NCBI GenBank assembly: GCA_035293985.1
Contig: DATGLS010000026.1
Coordinates: 62,001-126,000, forward strand
Reading direction: 5' to 3'
Origin: JAVDCA01 sp035293985
GTDB taxonomy: Bacteria; Pseudomonadota; Alphaproteobacteria; Rhizobiales; Xanthobacteraceae
DNA length: 64,000 nucleotides
The position numbers were made by a program, and so were the translations under genes. Positions 57,608 to 64,000 of this stretch are shown in pieces. The first letter of the stretch is position 1. Every line of letters begins with the position of its first letter. The notes under the pieces were generated by a model, which saw only the letters and a list, made by a program, of their open reading frames with translations, had not been told where the DNA came from and did no database searches.

Positions 57608-58468
57608 ATGTCCGATACCCTGCAACCGCCGCCGCTCGCCGAGCTGCGCGCCGAGATCGACCGGATCGACGCCGAGATGCATCGTCTGCTGATGGCGCGC
57701 GGCGACATCATCGACCGCCTGATCATGGTCAAGCGCACGACCGAGTCCGGCTCCGCGTTCCGTCCGGCGCGCGAGGCCGCGATGATGCGGCGCCTGGTCG
57801 AGCGTCACCGCGGCATCCTGCCGCTCGACACCGCCGAGAGCATCTGGCGGGTGATCATCGCGACGTTCACCTACGTGCAGGCGCCGTTTCGGGTGCATGT
57901 CGACCTCTCGGCCGGCGAGGCCGCGATGCGCGATAGCGAGCGCTTTCATTTCGGCTTCACGGTGCCGCTCGTCGGCCACATGGGCGCGGGCGGCGTCGTC
58001 GCGCATGTCGGCGCCTCGAAAGGCGATCTCGGCCTCGTGTCGGCGACCGCCGGCGGCAGCGCCTGGTGGAGCGCGCTCGAGGGCGACGATGCGCCGAAGA
58101 TCATCGCCCGCCTGCCCTTCGTCGAGCGGACCGATCATCCGGCCGGGCTGCCGGTGTTCGCGATCGCGCGGCCGCATCCCGACGCGATCATCCCCGAGGT
58201 CACGATCTTCAGCCTGCGCGTGTCGGGCTGGGGCGGCAGTGCGGCGCGCGCCGCCTCGGCGCTCGCGGACCTCATCGCCATTCCGGAAGGCGCCTTCGAC
58301 GGCGCCGCGCTGCTCGTCTCGGTGCCACAAGGAAAAACGATCGACGACATCACGGCGGCGTTGCGCGGCGCCGGCGTCTCGGTGCGCGGTCAAGCCCTCG
58401 TCGGCAGCCATGCGACCCGCTATATGGTCGGCGCCGACGGCGCCCGGCCGGTCCCGACCGGGCGTTGA
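57608..58468 (+). CDS. Chorismate mutase with C-terminal extension
   Basis: A 286-residue protein. Residues 10-90 are an AroQ-type chorismate mutase (LAELRAEIDRIDAEMHRLLM, RGDIIDRLIMVKRT, EAAMMRRLVERHRGILP). The remaining ~190 residues (DLGLVSATAGGSAWWSAL, PKIIARLPFVERTDHPAG) look like a diverged prephenate dehydratase-type domain, whose activity is uncertain. Such bipartite proteins head the aromatic cluster in relatives. ATG 57608 lacks a clear ribosome site; an ATG at 57539 would add a basic stretch. Confidence 0.88.
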   Translation: MSDTLQPPPLAELRAEIDRIDAEMHRLLMARGDIIDRLIMVKRTTESGSAFRPAREAAMMRRLVERHRGILPLDTAESIWRVIIATFTYVQAPFRVHVDLSAGEAAMRDSERFHFGFTVPLVGHMGAGGVVAHVGASKGDLGLVSATAGGSAWWSALEGDDAPKIIARLPFVERTDHPAGLPVFAIARPHPDAIIPEVTIFSLRVSGWGGSAARAASALADLIAIPEGAFDGAALLVSVPQGKTIDDITAALRGAGVSVRGQALVGSHATRYMVGADGARPVPTGR

Positions 58469-58490
58469 GCGGCTTTCGGAGCCTCCTTCA

Positions 58491-59594
58491 ATGTCCGCCT
58501 CGCGTCCCACACCGCGTGCCGGCGTGCTCGACATCCAGGCCTATGTGCCGGGCAAGAGCAAAGCGCCGGGCGTCGCAAAAGTCTTCAAGCTGTCGTCGAA
58601 CGAGACGCCGCTCGGGCCGAGCCCGCGCGCGATCGCGGCTTACAAGCACGTCGGCGAGCATCTCGAGGACTATCCGGACGGCGCCGCGAGCGAGCTGCGC
58701 GAGGCGATCGGCCGTGCGTTCGGGCTCGATCCGGCGCGCATCGTGTGCGGCGCCGGCTCCGACGACCTGCTCAATCTGCTGGCGCGCGCCTATCTCAAGG
58801 ACGGCGACGAGGCGATCCACACCACGCACGGCTTTCTCGTCTATCCGATCGCGACGCGCGGCACGGGCGCGACGCCGGTGGTGGCGGCGGAGAAGAACTA
58901 CACCGCCGACGTGGATGCGATCCTGGCGGCCGTGACGGAGCGGACCAAGCTCGTCTTCCTCGCCAACCCGAACAACCCGACCGGCACCTATGTGCCGTTC
59001 GACGAGGTCAAGCGCCTGCACCGCGGCCTGCCGGCGCATGTGCTGCTCGTGCTCGATGCGGCCTATGCCGAATACGTGCGCGCCAACGACTACGAGTCCG
59101 GCATCGAGCTGGTCGCGACCTCCGACAACGTGGTGATGACGCGCACGTTCTCGAAGATCCACGGGCTCGCGGCGTTGCGGCTCGGCTGGATGTACGGGCC
59201 TGCGCACGTGGTCGAGGCGGTCAACCGCATCCGTGGGCCCTTCAACGTCAGCGCGCCCGCGATCGCGGCCGGCATCGCGGCGATCGAGGACGTGGCGCAT
59301 CAGGAGCGCTCGCGCGAGCACAATACGAAGTGGCTCGCCTGGCTCACCGCGGAAATCGGCAAGCTCGGCCTGAAGGTGACGCCGAGCGTCGCCAATTTCG
59401 TGCTCATCCATTTCCCGACCGAGACCGGGAAAACCGCGCAGGACGCCGACGAGCTGCTCACCTCGCGCGGCGTGATCCTGCGCCAGGTCGGCGGCTACAA
59501 GCTGCCGCATGCGCTGCGCATGAGCGTCGGCAGCGAGGAGGCGAACCGGCTCGCCGTGAAGACGCTTGCCGAGCTCGTCGGGAGCGCACGGTGA
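58491..59594 (+). CDS. hisC: Histidinol-phosphate/aromatic aminotransferase
   Basis: A 367-residue class I/II PLP aminotransferase: KLSSNETPLGPSPRAI, GAGSDDLLNLLARAYL, FLANPNNPTGTYVP, DAAYAEYV and the PLP lysine in RTFSKIHGLAALRLGW. Context between chorismate mutase and prephenate dehydrogenase points to use in tyrosine and phenylalanine formation as well as, or instead of, histidine synthesis. GGAG upstream supports ATG 58491. Stop overlaps the next start by four bases. Confidence 0.93.
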   Translation: MSASRPTPRAGVLDIQAYVPGKSKAPGVAKVFKLSSNETPLGPSPRAIAAYKHVGEHLEDYPDGAASELREAIGRAFGLDPARIVCGAGSDDLLNLLARAYLKDGDEAIHTTHGFLVYPIATRGTGATPVVAAEKNYTADVDAILAAVTERTKLVFLANPNNPTGTYVPFDEVKRLHRGLPAHVLLVLDAAYAEYVRANDYESGIELVATSDNVVMTRTFSKIHGLAALRLGWMYGPAHVVEAVNRIRGPFNVSAPAIAAGIAAIEDVAHQERSREHNTKWLAWLTAEIGKLGLKVTPSVANFVLIHFPTETGKTAQDADELLTSRGVILRQVGGYKLPHALRMSVGSEEANRLAVKTLAELVGSAR

Positions 59595-60520
59595 CCGCAG
59601 CGATGTTCGACCGGCTGGCGCTGATCGGCGTCGGCCTGATCGGCTCGTCGATCGCGCATGCGGCGCGCCAGCACGGCCTCGTCGGCGAGATCGTCGCGAC
59701 CGCACGCACCGCGAGGACGCGCCAGCGCGTGGTCGAGCTCGGCTTCGCGGATCGCGTGGTGGAGACGAACGCCGAAGCCGTTCGCGACGCAGACCTCGTC
59801 ATCGTCTGCATTCCGGTCGGCGCCTGCGGGCCGGTCGCCCAGGAGATCGGGCCGCACCTCGAGGCGGGCGCGATCGTCTCCGACGTCGGCTCGGTCAAGG
59901 GCGCGGTGGTGCGCGACATGGCCCCGCACCTGCCCGCCAACATCCACTTCGTGCCGGCCCATCCGGTCGCCGGCACCGAGCATTCGGGACCCGACTCCGG
60001 CTTCGCCGAGCTCTTCATCAACCGCTGGTGCATTCTGACGCCGCCGCCGGGCGCCGATGCGGCCGCGGTCGAGCGGCTCGCCGCGTTCTGGCGCGCGCTC
60101 GGCGCCAAGGTCGCGACCATGACGCCGGAGCATCATGACCTCGTGCTCGCGATCACCAGTCACCTGCCGCATCTCATCGCCTACACGATCGTCGGCACCG
60201 CCAACGAGCTCGCCGAGGTGACCGAGTCCGAGGTGCTGCAGTTCTCCGCCGGCGGCTTCCGCGATTTCACCCGCATTGCGGCCTCCGACCCGACCATGTG
60301 GCGCGACGTCTTTCTCACCAACAAGGACGCGGTGCTGGAGATGCTCGGCACCTTCCAGGAGGACTTGTCCAAGCTCACCCGCGCGATCCGCCGCGGCGAC
60401 GGCGACACATTGTTCGAGCATTTCGCCCGCACCCGCGCGATCCGCCGCGGCATCGTCAGCATCGGCCAGGATTCGGCCGCGCCGGATTTCGGCCGGCCGA
60501 TCGCCAAGCCGGAGGGCTGA
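59591..60520 (+). CDS. Prephenate/arogenate dehydrogenase
   Basis: A 309-residue NAD(P)-dependent enzyme for tyrosine synthesis: Rossmann motif LALIGVGLIGSSIAHAARQH, VSDVGSVKGAVVRDM, the catalytic histidines in HFVPAHPVAGTEHSGPDSGF, and HHDLVLAITSHLPHLIAYTI. The GTG at 59591 overlaps the hisC stop, so translation is coupled; ATG 59603 is the alternative. No regulatory ACT domain is present. Often called tyrA or tyrC. Confidence 0.94.
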   Translation: MTAAMFDRLALIGVGLIGSSIAHAARQHGLVGEIVATARTARTRQRVVELGFADRVVETNAEAVRDADLVIVCIPVGACGPVAQEIGPHLEAGAIVSDVGSVKGAVVRDMAPHLPANIHFVPAHPVAGTEHSGPDSGFAELFINRWCILTPPPGADAAAVERLAAFWRALGAKVATMTPEHHDLVLAITSHLPHLIAYTIVGTANELAEVTESEVLQFSAGGFRDFTRIAASDPTMWRDVFLTNKDAVLEMLGTFQEDLSKLTRAIRRGDGDTLFEHFARTRAIRRGIVSIGQDSAAPDFGRPIAKPEG

Positions 60521-61409
60521 GCGGGATTTCGGCGGTCTCTGCCGATGGCTGCCGGCTCATCTCCCGGGTGTCAGCTCGCGCCCCGCTGAAATCATTGGCG
60601 TTTTTGACCTCGGTTCGTTCGGCCAAAACGGGACCGCTCCCAGCGCTTGTCGCAGGCGCTGATCGGTCCTTTGGGGGAGGCAGCTGCGCTACAGCTATCC
60701 ATCGTCCGGACCGTCACCTTCGATCCGATGTCCGATCCGCGCGGCCGCGCCGCGACCCATAACCAGTTGAAATTCCGTCTGTTATCCCAGTTGGGTTCGT
60801 TCTGCAGTTTTGCCTTGTGCCCTTCCGCCAGGATGGCGCCCTTTGGCCCTCTTTGGCTCGCCACTGATATCGTTGGCGTTTCCTCCCACGGCTTTGTTCT
60901 GCCGTTCTGCCGTTCTGCCGTTCTGCCGTTCTGCCGACCGGCGCTCCACGACATCGGCAGCGACGCTACCCTTCGAACGGATATGCTTGGGCATGCGCAA
61001 GGGCACGGGCAAAACACCTCGCCTTCCTCCTCGGAATCGTATCAGCCAAGGACATCACGGTCAAGAACAAAGAGAGAACATTTTCCTTCAGACGACAATC
61101 CCTCGCGTCATCCTGACGCCGATCGCGAGCGGCACGAGCCAGCACGCCCAGGCAGCGACTGCGGTAGGCCTGGTCGAACGGCAGCGCGGCCATGTTCACG
61201 GCGGCGATCGTGAGGCGCAGCGAGATCGCCCCCGACGCCACGCCGCCATCGCGATCATTTCGGCGCGGCGGGGCGCTGTTTGCGCCTTGGCGGATCGCCG
61301 CCACGGCACCAATCAGAAGCGCGAGCCATACGAGGCCCTGGGTCGCGAAGCCGGCGCGGGCCGCCGCCGCTTTCGCTCCCGGCCGCGACCGGCACCGCGG
61401 CGACCGCCC
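60521..61409. other. Repeat-rich spacer with minus-strand debris
   Basis: 889 bp with a hairpin near 60629-60671 (gggaccg and cggtcc, with agcgc and gcgct inside), an 8-bp tandem repeat (60896-60935), and recurring ttcgttc-type segments. Around 61084-61260 the minus strand has two shifted frames (ISLRLTIAAVNMAALPFDQ and WACWLVPLAIGVRMTRGIVV) that together look like the end of a broken membrane protein gene. No intact gene is seen. Confidence 0.5.
60896..60935 (+). repeat. 8-bp tandem repeat gttctgcc, five units
   Basis: Five perfect copies of gttctgcc in a non-coding stretch. Perfect identity suggests recent slippage; useful as a variable-number marker. Confidence 0.9.
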
Positions 61410-61751
61410 ACCGCGACGGCGATTGCGGCGAGGGTTGGTGTGGCATCGAGGTGCGCGATGGCAAGTGCGCCGCGACGGCGCTGCGGATGACGGCGAGCCA
61501 AACGCAGGAGCAGGCGGCGTCGTTCGACGGCCACCTCGCGCTTGCCGACCGGGGCCGGCCTTTTGGATCTCGGCCACCCTGTACGTGCGCGACGGCGCGA
61601 TGCGGCTCCAGTTCCTGGGCAACCCGGCGACGAGCTCGAGCTGTGGCGCCGCTGGTACCCGCTCGACGAGCTGATGGCGCGCAGCGGACCGTCGCAATGC
61701 AAGCCGATGCGTCAGTATCCCGATGCCGCAAACGCGGCCGGCGATGCCTAA
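61410..61751 (+). pseudogene. Secreted-type protein gene with two frameshifts
   Basis: Three reading frames in succession give one plausible protein: GDCGEGWCGIEVRDGKCAAT and TASQTQEQAASFDGHLALA; after a shift near 61555 FWISATLYVRDGAMRLQFLG; after a second near 61625 GDELELWRRWYPLDELMARS and QCKPMRQ to a stop. The pattern (W-C-G-I-E-V, then L-W-R-R-x-Y-P, then S-x-C) recalls DUF2147-like exported proteins. The 5' end and signal peptide were not found. Broken by decay or by sequencing error. Confidence 0.55.
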
Positions 61752-61842
61752 AATTGCACGCCCGGCGTTTGCCCGGCGGCAACGGCGCGCGTGGCACTGA
61801 GGGGGCGCTCCCGCTTATCGGGTTTCCGCAAGGAGCACGATC

Positions 61843-62322
61843 ATGAGCGTATCGCCGATCTCGCCATCGCTTCCGGTTTTCCCGCTGCGGCCGCCCGGGC
61901 AGACCACGAACGGGCCCAACGGCACGAACAACAACACGACGACGAATGGCGCGAGCGCGAACAGCACGACCACGAACAATACAAGCAACACCACAGGCAC
62001 GAACGATACCAACGGCACCACGGGTGCGCACAACGTCGCCGGCACGATCACGACCAGCGCGGTGAACGGCGTCGGCACCACGAGCACCGACAACACGGCG
62101 AACGGCACCAAGCGGCCCAATGACGCGAACGCGGGCAACGCCAGCGGACACGCCAACAACGGGGCTGCCGGCAACGCCGCCAACAACAGCGCGCCGACGA
62201 CCGCCACGAACCGGCCGCCGCCCTCCCCACCCAGCCAGCCGACCCAACCGACGCTGCCGCCGCTGCAGCAGCAGTCGGCGAATGCGCCGACGAGCGGCCT
62301 CACGCTCAATATTCTGGTCTGA
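61843..62322 (+). CDS. Asn/Thr-rich low-complexity protein
   Basis: A 159-residue protein with AAGGAGC nine bases before its ATG. After MSVSPISPSLPVFPLRPPGQ the chain is mostly Asn, Thr, Gly, Ala and Ser to residue ~120 (NGTNNNTTTNGASANSTTTN), then Pro/Gln-rich (PSQPTQPTLPPLQQQ) and ends LTLNILV. There is no signal peptide and no cysteine. A non-hydrophobic start with a hydrophobic C-terminal end would fit type I or other C-terminal-signal secretion, and the neighbour is a probable type I substrate; this is inference. Not recognised as a family. The opposite strand is also open here. Confidence 0.6.
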   Translation: MSVSPISPSLPVFPLRPPGQTTNGPNGTNNNTTTNGASANSTTTNNTSNTTGTNDTNGTTGAHNVAGTITTSAVNGVGTTSTDNTANGTKRPNDANAGNASGHANNGAAGNAANNSAPTTATNRPPPSPPSQPTQPTLPPLQQQSANAPTSGLTLNILV

Positions 62323-62677
62323 CGGCCGCGATCGCCTTGCCGATATGGGTCTGATCGATGACCCTGCCGCCTGCCGCGAGGCGGCGCGCGCGTGCTCGAT
62401 CGTGCCGAGCGTGGCGTGGATCAGCCCGCATATGAGGCGAGGCACGCTGCCTGGGGCCCTGAGCCCCCTTGGGGGGAGAAAGGTCGAGGTGAGGGGGCGC
62501 TTCCGCAAACGCCGACGTCACGATGCGTGGAGGGCCCCCCTCACCCCAACCTCTCCCCCTAAGGGCGCCTAAGGGGAAGAGGGAGCGCCCGCACTGTGCT
62601 CACCTTATCGGCGATTGTTCGGAAACCGATGCGGGCCGACGCGAGCGAACCATTCCTGCGCGTCCGGTGTCGCTGCA
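62323..62677. other. Repeat-filled spacer between convergent genes
   Basis: 355 bp. Holds the ctccccctaagggcgcc palindrome (62551-62590) and an outer pair ggtgaggggg / ccccctcacc. Likely no gene; the hairpins may stop transcription from both sides. Confidence 0.5.
62551..62590. repeat. Palindromic repeat, CCCCTAAGGGCGCC family
   Basis: ctctccccctaagggcgcct continues aaggggaagagg; related to the element at 9617-9678. The preceding ccctcaccccaacc is a motif common near such repeats in many proteobacteria. Confidence 0.6.
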
Positions 62678-64000
62678 TCAGTGATGCCAGGATGACGCGA
62701 TCGCGCTCTGCAGGGTCGGATCGTTCGGCATCTGCGTGGCTGTCGCCGGGTTGAAGCCCGGGTTGCTCGACGAATAGGTCGCCATCGCGCTGATGAGCTG
62801 GGCGAGGCTGTTGTCGAGCTTCGCGCCGTCGGCGGTGCCGAAGCTCAGTGTCTGGCCGTTGCCGCCGGCGTTCCAGCTCTTGATCGTGAGCTGATCGCTG
62901 GTGCCGATCTCGTCGACCTGGAGATCGTTGCCCTGCTGGGCGAACCAGAGGAGCCCCGACGAGATGCCGGTGCCGAGCTGGACCGCATTGGTCACGTTGG
63001 CGCCGGTGCCGGGGTTGATGGTGACGGACCCGTCGCCCTCGGCATATTCGTAGGTGTTGCCCCAGCCGGTCGCGCCGGTCGCGACGTCGTTGGGGCCGAG
63101 CTCGTACACGTTGTTGCCGAGGATCGCGCCGTTGAGGGTCGCGTTGCCGCCGCCGCCGAGCCACGTCCAGGTGAAATCGTTGCTCCAGCCGCGCTCGAGG
63201 CTGATGCTCGTGCCGTCGGCGAAGTCGATCGCGGTCACCTGGCTCGCGATGCCCCAGTTCTGCACCGAGAGGTCGTTGGTGGCGGTGATCACATCGCCGG
63301 TGTCGCGCAGGCGGACGATCAGGTCCTGGCTGGCGTCCGACTCGAGGACCACGTCGCTCGCCGAGATGCCGGCCGCCATCTGGATGACGTTCGTGACGTT
63401 CTGGCCGCTCGCCGGATTGATGGTGACCGGGCCATCCCCTTTGGCGAAGTCGTAGGTGTTGCCCCAGCCGTACGCGCCGGTCACCACGTCGTTCGGGCCG
63501 AGCTCGTACGTGTTGTTGCCGAAGCCGGCGCCAGTCAGCGTCATGTTGCCGGACTGCCCGAGCCAATCCAACGTGAACGGCGTGCTCCAGGGCCGATTGA
63601 GGCTGATGCTGGTGCCGTCCGCGAACGCGAGCGTGCCGACCTGGCTCGCAATACCCCAATACTGGCCCGAGAGATCATTGGTGACCTTGATGGTGTCGCC
63701 GGTCGAGAGCAGCTTGATGAACAGGTCGCCGGCCGCGTCGGCCTGGAAGATGACGTCGCTCGCCGTGATGCCGGCCGCCATCTGGATCGTATTGACGGTG
63801 TTGCCGCCGCTGGTCGGGTTGATGGTCACCGGACCGTCGCCCGTGGCGAAGTCGAAGGTGTTGCCCCAGCCGAACACACTGTTCGCCACGTCGTTCGGGC
63901 CGAGCTCGAACACGTTGTTGCCGAAGCCGGCGCCGTTGAGCGTCATGTTGCCGGACTCGCCGAGCCAGTTGAAGGTGAACGGCGTGCTCCAGCCGCGATT
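62678..64000 (-). CDS. Repeat protein with HCBP-related domains, 5' end off the window
   Basis: 440 residues visible; the frame is still open at base 64000. Built of 134-residue units, each with FELGPNDV, FGWGNTFDFATGDGPVTIN, IQMAAGI-SDV, LLSTGDTIKVTNDL and FADGTSISL, the last two being the haemolysin-type calcium-binding-related (HCBP) signature. Two full units, part of a third at the window edge and a diverged last unit are seen. The end (LAQLISAMATYSSSNPGFNP, SSWHH) resembles C-termini of type I-secreted proteins. Probably a large extracellular protein. Confidence 0.85.
   Translation of the reverse strand, partial: NRGWSTPFTFNWLGESGNMTLNGAGFGNNVFELGPNDVANSVFGWGNTFDFATGDGPVTINPTSGGNTVNTIQMAAGITASDVIFQADAAGDLFIKLLSTGDTIKVTNDLSGQYWGIASQVGTLAFADGTSISLNRPWSTPFTLDWLGQSGNMTLTGAGFGNNTYELGPNDVVTGAYGWGNTYDFAKGDGPVTINPASGQNVTNVIQMAAGISASDVVLESDASQDLIVRLRDTGDVITATNDLSVQNWGIASQVTAIDFADGTSISLERGWSNDFTWTWLGGGGNATLNGAILGNNVYELGPNDVATGATGWGNTYEYAEGDGSVTINPGTGANVTNAVQLGTGISSGLLWFAQQGNDLQVDEIGTSDQLTIKSWNAGGNGQTLSFGTADGAKLDNSLAQLISAMATYSSSNPGFNPATATQMPNDPTLQSAIASSWHH

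Noticed and set aside
61815..62309. Minus-strand hydrophobic frame opposite the Asn/Thr-rich protein
   Set aside because: It reads as Val/Leu/Ala-rich segments (antisense of AAC/ACC codons is GTT/GGT) and might pass for a membrane protein, but lacks a ribosome site; the plus-strand frame has a good one. Not excluded absolutely.

Overview
The window is about 64 kb of GC-rich (by eye well above 60 percent) chromosomal DNA from an alphaproteobacterium, most likely a member of the Hyphomicrobiales near Bradyrhizobium, Rhodoplanes or Pseudolabrys. Reasons: the F0 ATP synthase genes occur as atpI-atpB-atpE-atpF'-atpF, apart from any F1 genes; the cytochrome aa3 cluster runs ctaC-ctaD-ctaB-small protein-ctaG-ctaE and is followed by DUF983, SURF1, thrC and an M16 peptidase; a C4-type 5-aminolevulinate synthase, metX-metW and a chorismate mutase/hisC/tyrA cluster are present; and the spacers carry palindromes of the type scattered through genomes of this order. 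No rRNA, tRNA, CRISPR array, prophage or intact insertion sequence was seen.

Layout. 1-6.4 kb: 3' part of a UvrD/PcrA helicase, remnants and one intact copy of small secreted peptides, an EamA exporter, a winged-helix/alpha-beta-hydrolase fusion, a decayed second copy of the uvrD 3' end, and a TDT transporter. 6-13.5 kb: a PHA-system protein, two paralogous L,D-transpeptidases, small proteins, a GlcG-like protein, prmA interrupted in frame by a palindromic repeat, and an M24 aminopeptidase. 13.6-21 kb: hemA, an autotransporter with 21-residue repeats, a marR-GST unit facing a YCII-like gene across shared promoters, an AbrB-family membrane protein and an HTH-only LuxR-type gene. 21-26 kb: an SSF-domain hybrid histidine kinase, a NarL-type response regulator and a small DUF4212-like membrane protein, resembling the CrbS/CrbR acetate-sensing module. 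26.8-29.4 kb: the F0 operon. 29.8-35 kb: a HAD protein, lipoprotein, acetyltransferase, M16 peptidase and thrC. 35-41.5 kb: assembly and structural genes of cytochrome c oxidase. 42-49.8 kb: IalB-like protein, S8 protease, TldD, RlpA-like protein, ccdAB toxin-antitoxin, PAN-domain protein and a large membrane protein. 49.8-57.4 kb: KefB-type antiporter, DUF1127 protein, LysR regulator, gshA, a lipoprotein, metW and metX. 57.6-60.5 kb: the aromatic amino acid genes. 60.5-64 kb: repeats and pseudogene debris, an Asn/Thr-rich protein and the 3' end of a repeat-built, probably type I-secreted protein that runs off the window.

Most genes are core metabolism and respiration. The accessory interest lies in (i) small peptides next to an EamA exporter in a segment bounded by uvrD 3'-end copies, (ii) mobile palindromes that have become coding sequence (inside prmA, at the C-terminus of ctaC), (iii) the marR/YCII operator with overlapping promoters and an apparently leaderless marR message, and (iv) the low-complexity and 134-residue-repeat secreted proteins at the right end. 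Assignments rest on reading the translated sequences and recalling family motifs; no database search was run.
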